From Desulforamulus profundi (GTDB lineage: Bacteria > Bacillota_B > Desulfotomaculia > Desulfotomaculales > Desulfotomaculaceae): a DNA stretch of 64,000 nucleotides. Below, in pieces: positions 29,207-39,229 of the stretch. How positions within the stretch are numbered: the stretch's first letter is position 1; each line of letters starts with the position of its first letter. A model generated the notes under the pieces. That model did no database searches and was not told the DNA's origin. It saw only the letters and a program-made list of their open reading frames with translations. The stretch spans positions 1 through 64,000 of the forward strand of contig NZ_AWQQ01000146.1 in assembly GCF_002607855.1 (NCBI RefSeq), written 5' to 3'. Position numbers and translations under genes: made by a program.

Positions 29207-30684
29207 TCATAAATATATCCCCTCCGGTAGTTTCGCGTGTACTATAACATCTATAGAACCTGATCCTTGTTCATCCCTCTTACTTCTTCCAGAAACAACC
29301 ACCTGTGATATTAAAGTCCTTACCAAAAATACTTTTTCTAAAAATTCAACTTCATTGAGGTTATCCAGTATTATTGTAGCTATTTCCCTCAATTCTTCTG
29401 TTTTATGCAAAGACCCCTCTTTGAGTTTTTGTCGTCCTATGATTTCCTCCTTTCTTTTTTCTAACCTTTCTTTGCGAGATTTTAATTCGTTAAGCTTTTT
29501 AGAAATGTTATCATCCAACTCAACTAACCCGTTTGCTAGTAAATTTATAATAGAATTTTGCCCCTTTATAATGTTCATAAGATTTTTATCAAGTAATTTT
29601 ATCTCTTCACCACTGTTACCCTTTCCCTGTAAATAATCTAAGGCCTCCCTGAGAAGCCAATCTGGGTTTCTTAACCATTCTCGCACCTGCTCCCAAACTA
29701 CTTCTTCCAATGGATCGGCTGGGATCATTTTAATGGGTCTACAACCTTTGTTTTTATATCCCTGGCAGCTTTTATTACAGGTATAACGTCGCTCTCTTTT
29801 ACCCCACCACTTGGCGTTAACTCCGGTCATTGTGTTGCCACAATCATTACAAATAACTAATCCAGAAAGAAGGTAACCATGTTTTATTTTTCCCGCATAA
29901 AGCCTGCGACTCTCTTTCAGTTTTTTCTGGGCCCTTTTAAATAAATTCTCATCCAAAATGGCCGGTACTTGTATAGACATACCTTTATAAGACCAAACCC
30001 CAATGTATACGGTATTAGTCAATATCTGTTTAACTACCTGCCTATGCCACATCTCACCCCCTCGGCGAGTAGGTATTCCCATTTCATTAAGTCTTTTGGC
30101 AACACCGTTAACTCCCATATCCTCACAAGTAAACCAGTTAAATATATTTATTACTGTTTTTTCTCTTGTTCCCGGTAACTTACTATACCGGTCTCCGGGT
30201 TGTACTGATAACCGAATACATCAAAGTTTATAGGGATACCTCCCTGCTTTGCTTTTTGATCCTTTCCTCGTCTCATTCTGTCCCTTATCTTCTCACGCTC
30301 ATATTCTGCTATAGCTCCCCGGATAGAATAAAATAGCCGGCCTTCCGGATTATCTTTCCAATCAAAGTCTAAAAATTCTAGCTTAATATTATGTCTTTCC
30401 AACTCCTCAGTTATTAATAATTGATGAGCAAGTTTACGCGATAGGCGGTCCGGGTCACGTACTACCAGTATCTGAAACCGACTCTCTCTGGCAGCTTCTC
30501 TTAGTTCATTAAGCCCTGGTCGTTCTAATATAACCCCTGATACTCCTTCATCAGAAAATATGAGTACCTCTTTGGCCCCCATTTCTTTTGCACGACTGCA
30601 GCAGGCCTCACGCTGTTCAGCAATGCTGTAGCCATATTTGACCTGATCATCGGTACTTACCCGGATATAGATTGCCGCCCGCAA
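29207..30684 (-). CDS. Large serine recombinase, SpoIVCA-like, frameshifted
   Basis: The presumed excisionase of the skin element. The N-terminal catalytic domain has AAIYIRVSTDDQ with the nucleophilic serine, VVRDPDRLSRK and AEYEREKIRDRM. After a shift near 30155 (A run; one base restores KTVINIFNWF) follow the recombinase domain GVAKRLNEMGIPTRRGG, a zinc ribbon (CNDCGNTMTGV ... CNKSCQGY ... CR) and a long coiled coil. About 492 residues in all. It is oriented opposite to sigK, near the right edge. Confidence 0.88.
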
Positions 30685-30833
30685 GCTGTAGCCCTCCGTT
30701 CAATTACTTTCTTTACCAGGAATTGGTATGCATCATGTAATCCTGTGCCATTTTGAGAATACTTTATAGTTATATTTATCCTTAAAATTCTAGATTCTTT
30801 TTGTTTTTTTTGTAGGTTATTTTTCATTAACAT
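30657..30833 (-). CDS. Small basic protein upstream of the recombinase
   Basis: 58 residues from an ATG behind a very strong ribosome site (GGGGGAGGGA). It includes ESRILRINITIKYSQNGTG and ends 28 bases inside the recombinase gene in another frame. I do not know its function; it may be a recombination directionality or regulatory factor, by position only. Confidence 0.5.
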   Translation of the reverse strand: MLMKNNLQKKQKESRILRINITIKYSQNGTGLHDAYQFLVKKVIERRATACGRQSISG

Positions 30834-31013
30834 TCCCTCCCCCGCATTCCTCCTCTCATAACATATGCTTTGTAGTTTGTACACTTTCCAGTAATACTCC
30901 CGTCGCACGTATTTTTATGTTAACTTAATCCATTAGTGACTGGTAAGATGTCTTCTAAGTTGTATGGTTGTTAATCTTACCTTATTATTCCGCTAGGATA
31001 CCTGCATTGACAT

Positions 31014-31110
31014 TGAAATTCTGATGCATTTAAGGTTCATCAAGAAAGTAAAGGCAGAGGTTTCCCTGTACGACCCCATTGGCGTAGACAAAGAAGGTAA
31101 TGAAATAAGT
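31014..31110 (+). pseudogene. sigK: SigK C-terminal half, truncated fragment
   Basis: Continues SigK from the crossover: [20 protein letters not shown] and [11 protein letters not shown]. SigK identity then ends abruptly at 31110; the raw frame adds [10 protein letters not shown] and stops at 31167. Region 3 and the DNA-binding region 4, roughly the last 110 residues, are absent from this place and I found them nowhere else in the window. Confidence 0.85.
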
Positions 31111-31167
31111 TTTACTGTTTATCTGTTCATAAAATATAAGTGTCAAATAATCCCCACTCTTTTATGA

Positions 31168-31580
31168 AGTGAGCTGGCGCACAAAATAGATGAGAACACC
31201 CAGCTGGGTGTTCTCTTGGGGAAGCCTTACGGCCAATGTCTGATTCTCTCCGAACCAGACTTGATAGTACAAGTATATGCTTTATTTTAAAAAAATATAC
31301 CAATATATGGTAAAAGGCCACTACCTTAAGAGTGACCTTTTACCTTGAAAAGCTTTTACAAGCCAATGTCTAACTTTCGTTAGTGTTGGGGCTGAGTTAA
31401 AAAGCCCAGAAGCTGACGGTATTGCCTATCCAGAAATAGATGGATATAATGACCATAACTTAAAGAAAGGAAAAGGACATCTCTGTAGTGCGTGGTACTG
31501 CGCCAACAGTATCACTAGAGATGTCCACCCAACAAGTATGATCATTGTATCAGATTTTTCGCTGGTTGAGAATCCTGTAA
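31168..31580. other. Noncoding stretch with IS-end-like hairpins
   Basis: No gene is evident. It contains a perfect 24-base palindrome at 31192-31215, a terminator-like hairpin at 31309-31344 (GGTAAAAGG / CCTTTTACC), a repeated GCCAATGTCT at 31231 and 31359, and a 14-pair stem 31475-31526 (GGACATCTC / GAGATGTCC). The last probably marks the left end of the adjoining IS. Confidence 0.5.
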
Positions 31581-32096
31581 ATGGCGTTTTCTGTTAGGAG
31601 TGCGGAAATAGTCCCTTGCCCTTGTTGTGGCAGAGAGTTAAGGGTAATCGGAAGCCGTCTACGCAAATCGATCAAACCATCCGGTGATATTATCGTGTTG
31701 AACATTCGTAGATTGCGGTGTACTCATTGTAGTAAGATTCATCATGAACTGCCGGACTTCATAGTACCTTACAAACGGTATGATGCCGACAGCATTGAAA
31801 CCGTGGTAAGTAATGATTCGGTTCAAACCATCGCTGCGGATGATTGTACTCTGTACCGTTGGAGGAATTGGTTTCAAACGATATCCAATTACCTGATCGG
31901 TTGCTTAATTTCACTTAGCATTCGGAATTTCCATGTCCCTGTGGATATCCTGTCCGTGGCTCCACAGACCGCACTCCAACGTATCGGACATTTTGTGGGT
32001 GATGCTCCCGGTTGGCTGGGGAGAATTGTCCGTCCAATAACAAATTTAAATTTATGGTTACATACCCGTTCTGCATTCTTGTCCGGGAATGCCTAA
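31581..32096 (+). CDS. DUF6431-like IS accessory protein
   Basis: 171 residues, with a CPCCGREL zinc knuckle and a second pair CTHCSKIHHELPDF, then a helix-turn-helix-like VQTIAADDCTLYRWRNWF. Proteins of this type (DUF6431) accompany rve-type transposases in clostridia and presumably bind the IS ends. The C-terminal end LSGNA may be truncated. It lies 45 bases before the transposase fragment. Confidence 0.65.
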   Translation: MAFSVRSAEIVPCPCCGRELRVIGSRLRKSIKPSGDIIVLNIRRLRCTHCSKIHHELPDFIVPYKRYDADSIETVVSNDSVQTIAADDCTLYRWRNWFQTISNYLIGCLISLSIRNFHVPVDILSVAPQTALQRIGHFVGDAPGWLGRIVRPITNLNLWLHTRSAFLSGNA

Positions 32097-32104
32097 GATA
32101 TACT

Positions 32105-32143
32105 CATGCTGAAAACCAAATATGGAGAGGAGTTTTCAGCATG
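32105..32143 (+). promoter_or_regulatory. Hairpin containing the transposase start codon
   Basis: CATGCTGAAAAC and GTTTTCAGCATG are perfect 12-base arms; the ribosome site GGAGAGGAG lies in the loop and the ATG in the right arm. It would mask the start codon. Confidence 0.6.
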
Positions 32144-32690
32144 AAGGATCAGAAAAAAGCCGAAGAGATAGCAGCCCTGCGGGTACAATTGTTATCTCCA
32201 CTTTTGGCAGACGGACTGGATCCCGCTAAAGCCAGGCAGATTAAAACCCAAATCTGTGAACAGATGGCTTATCTGAGCGAACATTACGCCGGTATCTGGC
32301 ACAGTATCGTAAAGAAGGCTTTGAAGGCTTAAAGCCTAAAGGGAAAGGCAATAAACAAAAGGAAGATGCTATTACCCCACAACTTTTAGAACAAGCTATC
32401 TTGCTCCGCCGAGAGGTTCCTACCCGCAGCGTTGCACAGATTATTCAAATTTTGGAATGGGAAGGGCTGGCTTTGCCCGGGCAACTTAAACGAAGCACAC
32501 TGCAAGAGAAGCTGGCTGAACGAGGATACAGCACCCGCCATATGCGAATGTATGCCGACACGGGAGTAGCAGCCAGGCGGTATCAGAAAAAACACCGTAA
32601 TCAACTATGGCAATCTGATATTAAGTATGGCCTTATCTGCCCATAGGTCCGGATGGAGCCAAGAAACAGTTTCCTTTGTAATTTCAGGGA
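32141..32690 (+). pseudogene. rve-type transposase, frameshifted and truncated
   Basis: Helix-turn-helix part LRVQLLSPLLADGLDPAKA..., then after a one-base shift near 32290 TLRRYLAQYRKEGFEGLKPK, and VPTRSVAQIIQILEWEGLALPG, up to the start of the DDE core, LWQSDIKYG. A second shift near 32637 gives PYLPIGPDGAKKQ, after which the similarity ends. The catalytic core is missing, so the IS cannot move by itself. Confidence 0.7.
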
Positions 32691-32790
32691 AATATACGCC
32701 TTTTTTTGAAATTCCTTTAAAAAATAATCTTTTTCTACTTTAACCGTTTACATACAGATTTCGGGGAACCGGGCCAGATGGCGGGAAACA

Positions 32791-32827
32791 AAAAGCGCAG
32801 GATCCCTTAGATGGTTACTGCGCTTTT
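32791..32827. terminator. Terminator of the helicase/methylase/Res operon
   Basis: AAAAGCGCAG and CTGCGCTTTT form a ten-pair stem with flanking T and A tracts, just downstream of the minus-strand Res gene. Confidence 0.8.
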
Positions 32828-32855
32828 GGTTTATTTAATAATGTGTATTTCCGTC

Positions 32856-35800
32856 TTACTCGGTACCTAATACCCCTGCCATGATTTTTCCAATATAGGA
32901 ATGATCCCCTTCCAATGGGAATAGTATATGGTGCTGGTTAAATTCCGTTTCGGTAATCCCATCCTTCCACCAACTAATTTGGTTCATGGGTGTTTGAGAA
33001 ATAATGAAGGAGTTCAGCACTACCCCGGGGTCTCCCAGGCGTTTTTCTATCTCTTTAATGGTCAGGTGAAATTCCACCTTCGGGTCCCCCAGGCCGTCGG
33101 TATTGCGCAAACCCTTGGGGTCCACAAATGTAATAAACTGTTTTTCTTTAGTTACCAACCACAGGATAAAGTCCGGATGGAAGTTGTTGGCCTCGAAGAA
33201 GCCGGCACCCCGCCCCCGTCCCTGGTTGCGCAGCAGGTACAACTCCTTGTCCTCAAAGAACTTCCGGTTGGCGTTGAAGTAGGATCGCAGGTCAATGACG
33301 AAGTTTTTCTCCCCTTGGTTCAAGGGTACCGGGGTTACCTCTATGCTTTCACCGGTGAGATGAATTAAAGGCTTGTACAGGTGACGGTCGAAAATGATGG
33401 AGTCTAACTTGCCGAAGGAGAAATCACTAAAAATCCCGTCATTGATGGCCTTTTTCAGCTCAGTTAACTTATGGATTAAATCCTCCTGGTCCTGATTGAT
33501 ACGGAATTTGTATTCATCAAAGAAATTGCCTATTTTCCCTTCCGCCGCCAGTTTTTGGCGGTACTCCTCCAGATCCACCAGTTCCATTCTTTCCCCTTCC
33601 CAGGCACCCTTGTGATAGTTATAGTAACGCTCACAGTATTTTTTAACAGGGTAACAGCAATTTCTTGCCAGCGGCGCACCCGGGCAAAGTCCGTAAATTC
33701 TAATTCATCCTTGGGAATGTATAGCACATACCAGTCCGGTTGATGGAGCAGGTCCTGCATAATTTGCCGGGAGAGGCATAAATTATGCCAACCACGTTCG
33801 TTTTTGTAGCGCTGCAGCTCAAAGTAAATGCTTTCCCAGTTCAGTAAGCTCAGGTGAGCAGCTGTGATCTGGCCGGTTTGTTTAACTATACTCTCGGCAT
33901 TAGCCGTGGCCTTACCGCTGATGATGGCTTGTAATTTGGGGTAATAATCCACCACCACAGGCCTTTTTAACAACACTTTGTTGGGTCTCCCCAGTACCGG
34001 ATTGGGGCCGTGCTTCTTGAAATCCAGGCCATCCTTGAGTTTGAGGTATTTCAAGTTGCGTCCCGGTGTCAATCTAATCACCGGCAGAGTGATCTCAGCC
34101 TTTTTGTCATCCGGGGGCAAGCCCTCTTCCTCCAAATATTCCTGGAATTGTCGCATATAGTCTGCCCGGATACCAAAGACATTCAGGGTTTCCACCTTGT
34201 TGATATAATCCGGTGTGCCAGGGCCTAAAACAGTGCGTTTTAAGCTGAAGTCCTTTCCTTTAAGACGAACCCCCCGGCCAAAGAGCTGAATAATTTCCGA
34301 GCCTTCATTTTTCCCCACATTCATTAGCCCCATTGTGCTAACCCGCCAACTGTTCCAGCCCTCGGAAAATTTCTTGGAACCAATCAGCAGATTAACCTGG
34401 GAATTTTTATCATTGAGGGACCGGAATAGGGAATCGCTAAAGTCCAGGGCGGTGGTATGCAGGCCGTTTTCTTCACAGAGCTTGGCCAGTTCACTGTCAT
34501 CCCCCACGTTAATAACCCCGAAGTATTCATTATTGGCCACCCGGAGGCCAATTTCACCGGTTTGTTTAAACCGCTCCACGTGTAGTGTGCCAAGAATCTG
34601 GGCGTTAAACAGGTTTTTTAACATGTCCTGATACAGGGTTTCCGGTGTAAAGCCCTGCTTAATCAAGTAGCCAAAGGCCCCGGCAAAAATCTCCCGTCCT
34701 TTATGATCCGGCAAGTCCGGACGGTTTTCTAACAGGCGCTTGAGGTGACGCTGGGTTAAATAGGGTTTGCTGATAAAATCATTTAAAAAGAGCAAGATAT
34801 CCACCACGTCCGAAACCTTGCGTTTGTTTTCCGACCGTACAGCGGTGACCTTGCTGCCCACAAAAACCAACAGGGGCTTTTCCAGCAGGTAGGGGGCATA
34901 TTCCCTTTGTTTATCCTTAAAAAGCCGCAGTTGCTGGTAAAAGGTTAAAAGGCAGGCCGTTAGGTAGCGCTGGCGTATTTCGTCATCACTGTCATTGGCC
35001 AGGTTTAAAATTTGATAATCCTTGCCATAACCGTCCCGGTAAAAATACTTGTAAGAGTAATCAAACAGGATACATTTGGCGTATTCCTGGATGAGCGCGG
35101 CCTTGCCGGATGCCTTCATGGCCTGGCCGAAGGTGGCGGAGTATTCAAAGGAGAAGCCTTCGGCACACAGCTTGTCTCGTTTAGCCTTCCAGTCCTCGCC
35201 GCTGGAGCCCCGGTGCCCCTCATCCACCAACACCAGGTTGTTGCCCTCAAAGGCCTCCACTGCCACGGTTTTTTCGCCCATTTCATCCTTTAGTTTGTGG
35301 ATGTCGATAATTTCGATATATTGCCCTTTATATAAACCTGCCCCGTCTTTGCTAAATATTTGGGCCGGTAGGCCGGACAGGGCAAATTCCTCTTCATGTT
35401 GGCGGGATAATCCTTCGTTGGGGGTCAGCAGAATAACCCGGCTTAGTTCTTTCTCCCGGCCGTGCAGGGCCAGGTAATGGCGGTACTGCAGGATGTTCAC
35501 ATGCATCAGGAGCGTTTTACCGGAGCCGGTGGCGTTCCAAAAGGCCAGCTTTCTCAAGTCTGCCAAAGTATAGGGATTGACCCGGTCGGCAGCCCCTACA
35601 CCTGCATTAAACTTCTCCACCCAGTCATTGAGGTCGGCCAGCAGTTTTTCCGGGTCCCGGAAGTAGCGGTCCAGGTAGATTTCGGTAAATAGCAGGGCCA
35701 GGTATTGAAAGTATTTCCAGGTGATGGGCCGTTCCCGCTTGCCCCGGATGGCCAGGGTATGACGGACAATGTTCTGGTCGTAAGTTAACAGCAGGTCCTT

Positions 35801-36028
35801 GGGTAACTGGGCCCGGTCATAAAGGCGGTTGGTCAGGTGGTGATAAAAGCGGGAGACGTTGTTTTCGTCCAGCCCCTCCCATTCCGGCCCCTTCATGTCC
35901 CGGGCCAGGTCCTCAAGTTTGGTTACCTCAAAAAGGCTTAGCAGGTACTGATTTAATACCAGTTTTTGATCAAAGCGCAGGGGTGGGGGCATGGTGACAG
36001 TCTGTGTTGCTGTTCTTCTTCTGGCCAT
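32856..36028 (-). CDS. Type III Res-like DEAD/DEAH helicase-nuclease, frameshifted
   Basis: Third gene of the operon. The superfamily 2 core shows ATGSGKTLLMHVNI (motif I), LVDEGHRGSSG (motif II), SATFGQAM (motif III) and later EIIQLFGRGVRLKG (motif VI). The frame breaks in an A run near 33642; one base turns LLKNTVSV into LLKKYCERYYNYHKGAWEGER and joins the C-terminal 243 residues. That part includes DFILWLVTKEKQFITFVDPKG, a likely PD-(D/E)xK nuclease core. Full length is about 1057 residues. Confidence 0.82.
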
Positions 36029-36040
36029 TGTTGCTACCCC

Positions 36041-39000
36041 CTATACATCCTGCACGTCGAACATCAGACGTTTAAACTCTTCTTCGATCAGCAGCACCTT
36101 CCACTGGTTACCTTCATCTACCGCCAGGTTTGCCAGATTGTTATCACCGTTAACATAGATGCGGTCAAATTCATTGTCCCTGGTATTGTATCCTTTGCGG
36201 GTGAAGTAGGCATTTAAGGCGGCATTGTCCCGGGCTATGTCACCGGTGAGATTGCGCCAGATAATCAGCACTCTTTCTCCGGCGGGGTTAAGACCTGTCA
36301 CGATTTTAAAGGTGAATTCACCTTGACCGTTCTTGTCAATTCTGAGCTTTACAGTACCGGGCTTGGCCGCACTTTCATCCGGGACGGCGTTAAAGGTTTC
36401 TCTGGCTTCTATGTGCTGCACCCGCAGACCCAGCAGGTAGTTGAAGGTTTCCACCAGGTCGATTATTTCCTCCCGGGTTTCCTGGTTGCGGGTGATTTTC
36501 AGTTTGTAATTGAAGGGGTCTTGGAAGTAGTCCAGGTTCAGCAGGGAGGCGCTGCCGTTAGTTTCCATGTCCAGCATGTAGGATAAAATGTACTCTTCCC
36601 GCAGTTCTTTGTGCTGGGCAAACAGGCTATCATGCTCGGGTGGACGTTTTAGCTCCAGGTTGTTCATGGTGTCTTCATAGGATTCCAGGCGGATGTATTT
36701 GAACATGTGGCTGATACCTTCCCGGGAAACAGGCTTGCCGTCTTTCCAATCTTTAGAGTAGATAACCTTTTGGATGCGTGGTTTCAGTACAGTATCGAAG
36801 TACTCGCCCATTTCCACCAGGATGTATTTGCGATTACCGCCGTCTTCGCGGTTAAGGTTGATGACCGCATGGCCGGTGGTGCCGGAACCGGCGAAGAAGT
36901 CTAATACAATACCATTTAAATTTTTTAATGCTGCTCCAATTAAAGTTTCATAAAATGATACTGGATGGCAGTATGGAAAATTAACACCCAATAGATCAGT
37001 ATCAGCCTTCCCCTTTTTTGCATCTTGAATTACGGTTGACATTTGGCGTCTTGATTCTTCTGTTAAAAACACTTTTTGACGAGGTTGTGTTGTTTCATCT
37101 TCCCCGAACAATATTTCTCCTCTTGAAACCATTTCGCTTAATGTTTCTGGTGTTCTTGAGAAACCATTTGGCGGTACTGCACATGGCTTATTTGTAATTG
37201 GATGAATTAATGGTTGATGAAACTTTGGGTCTTTACGAGGTTCGGGGGCACGCAAACTAACACTTTGATAAATTCTACCTTCATCATCAATATACCTATA
37301 AGCCTTTTCTCCACCGCTTAAATCTTTATTATTATTAATCCATTCAATATACTTTTTTCTTACATTATCATTGATGCCGCTTTCTAATTCAATGAGCTTT
37401 TGAACAAAAGAAATCATTCTAATAACATTTGTGTTTTTTATGTATATTGAACCACGCTGTTTAGTTCTCCAAATAACATATTCATGTTGTGTAGCTAAAC
37501 CATTACCACCATTCATTGGATTACGCTTATCCCAAATCAAAGTACCAGCATTTATAGTTTGAGGATTATCAAAAATAAGGTATAACCTTTCATATTCATT
37601 TTCATCTATATGACAAAGATATGATGCTTCTTGTGATAAAAGATTAATCGACATATCTATCCGATTTTTCATCATAGATAACCAGCTTGAATGTTCATAG
37701 TTGTTTTTATAAAGAAAACCGCTTGTAGCTGTATTATATGGTGGATCTATATGAATGCAATCAATACTCTCCTTATACCGCTCCTGCAGCAAGTTTAATG
37801 CCTGGAAATTCTCACTGTGTACCAGTAACCCATCAACCTGCTCCTCCAGATTCTCGATGGAAGCTAAAAGTTTCTCCTTAAACTCCTGTCCAAAGAAAGC
37901 CGTATCCAGCACCAAATAGGGATTGGCCTTTTAAAAATCCACCGTCAGCGGTTCACTGTAACCGGGCTTGTCCCCGTCGGCTACCAGTTCATTGATGGCA
38001 AACAGCTTCACCCATTCGGCTGCCTGTTTACTGTTACCTGCGATTTCCGGGTAAAATTCCTCCGGCACCCGATCCAGGGTAATACAATAGTTGGTCTCCA
38101 CCACAAACTTTTTCTTCAGCCACAGTTTCTTCTGAAAATTCTCCAGTTGCTCCAGAAATTTAATAATCTTATGGCCGACCTCTTTGATGGCCCGGATTTT
38201 AGCTATATATTGCTCCAGCTTCATTTCCTTGGGCGTGCCCAAATCGTCCAGGAACATGACTTCGTTTTTGATATAAAAGTCCAATTCCCGGCGCAAGAAG
38301 CCGCCCAAATCCTTGTGGATGAAATAGTCGAAGGTATTTTTCGCTGTGTAATCGTTCAGGTGTTTTTCCAATAATGTACGGGTTTTGTTTTTCTCGGTGG
38401 GCATGGGGGTCGCCAGTTCCTGCCAGCGGGCTGTTACTATCGGGTTTTTGAATACCACCGCCAGGGCTTTAGCATTTAATTCCCCTTGCTTTACTTTCTT
38501 CTCTTGGAGTATGAAGTGGAACCGGATGTAAAGCTCGCCATTTTCTTCCACCACCGGTTGTTCTTCATCCAGCACAAACCGTCGTTCTTTACCGTTGGGA
38601 GCCTTGTTGTTGTTCTGTTCGGTGCTGGCTTCCACCAGTTTAAAATGTACCCGTCTTCCCGAGGCAGGTAAAGAGGTAATCCCGCAGGTATTCGGATGTC
38701 TTGACGTAATACTGGTCGGCATTGGCCCAGTACAGTTTCACTTCCTCTCCCTCGTAGGGAATGGCATAAACGTCCTTTTTATAGCGGCGCAGGGATAAAA
38801 ATCCCCTTCGTGGTAATAGCGGCGGAAGAAATTGGTCAGGTGGGAATATACCTCGTTTTCCAGGGCAACCACATCCGGGGCCTGCTCTAACTGATTCTTC
38901 TTTTCCACATATTTGGGGGAAGTCTCCGGATCCACACCCAGGTCCTCCAGTTGTTTTCTTAATTGGGCCAGTTCCTCCTGCAGCCTGGCTTTATCCTGGG

Positions 39001-39175
39001 CTTCATAATTACCAAAGGCTTTTTTTACATTGGGCAGCAGGTCCTGGTCTAAAAACCGTTCTACCTCTGCCCGCTTCTGGTTCATGATGCGGTAGATGCC
39101 AAAATCTAAATCTGCCTGGTCAAACTGGAACATCTGCCGAATAATCTTCTTAAATTCTTCTAATTTGGTACTCAA
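36041..39175 (-). CDS. DNA adenine methyltransferase of the operon, several frame breaks
   Basis: About 1045 residues in total. The N-terminal ~430 residues (FKKIIRQMFQFDQADLDFGI onward) are helical and probably bind DNA. The methylase core has DPPYNTATSGFLYKNNYEHS (motif IV) and LDFFAGSGTTGHAVINLNRE (motif I) in that order, the beta-class arrangement. Breaks occur near 38785 and 38670, and a TAA interrupts the sequence at 37931 within VDF-KANPYLVLDTAFFG. All lie at short homopolymers. It is between the SNF2 helicase and the Res-like gene, 55 and 12 bases apart. Confidence 0.8.
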
Positions 39176-39229
39176 AAACGGTCAACCTCCTGGTCTCTTC
39201 TACTGCTGTTAATTTCCTTCTATATTTAA

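Larger units (their letters stand above)
26801..31019 (+). mobile_element. Skin-like element splitting sigK (about 4.2 kb)
   Basis: A shared TGAAAT marks both edges (26801-26806 and 31014-31019). Joining them restores the codons for CIENEILMHLR, the conserved SigK sequence, with no base lost. The element holds a serine recombinase facing away from the right edge, a CBS-GGDEF protein, an unknown protein and transposase debris. By analogy with Bacillus and Clostridioides skin elements, the recombinase would excise the 4213 bp circle in the mother cell. This element shares no recognisable genes other than the recombinase with the Bacillus version. Confidence 0.85.

Noticed and set aside
28156..30700. 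Frame breaks as programmed frameshifting
   Set aside because: Slippery-site hallmarks (heptamer plus stimulatory structure) are not evident, and similar breaks affect many unrelated genes in the window.
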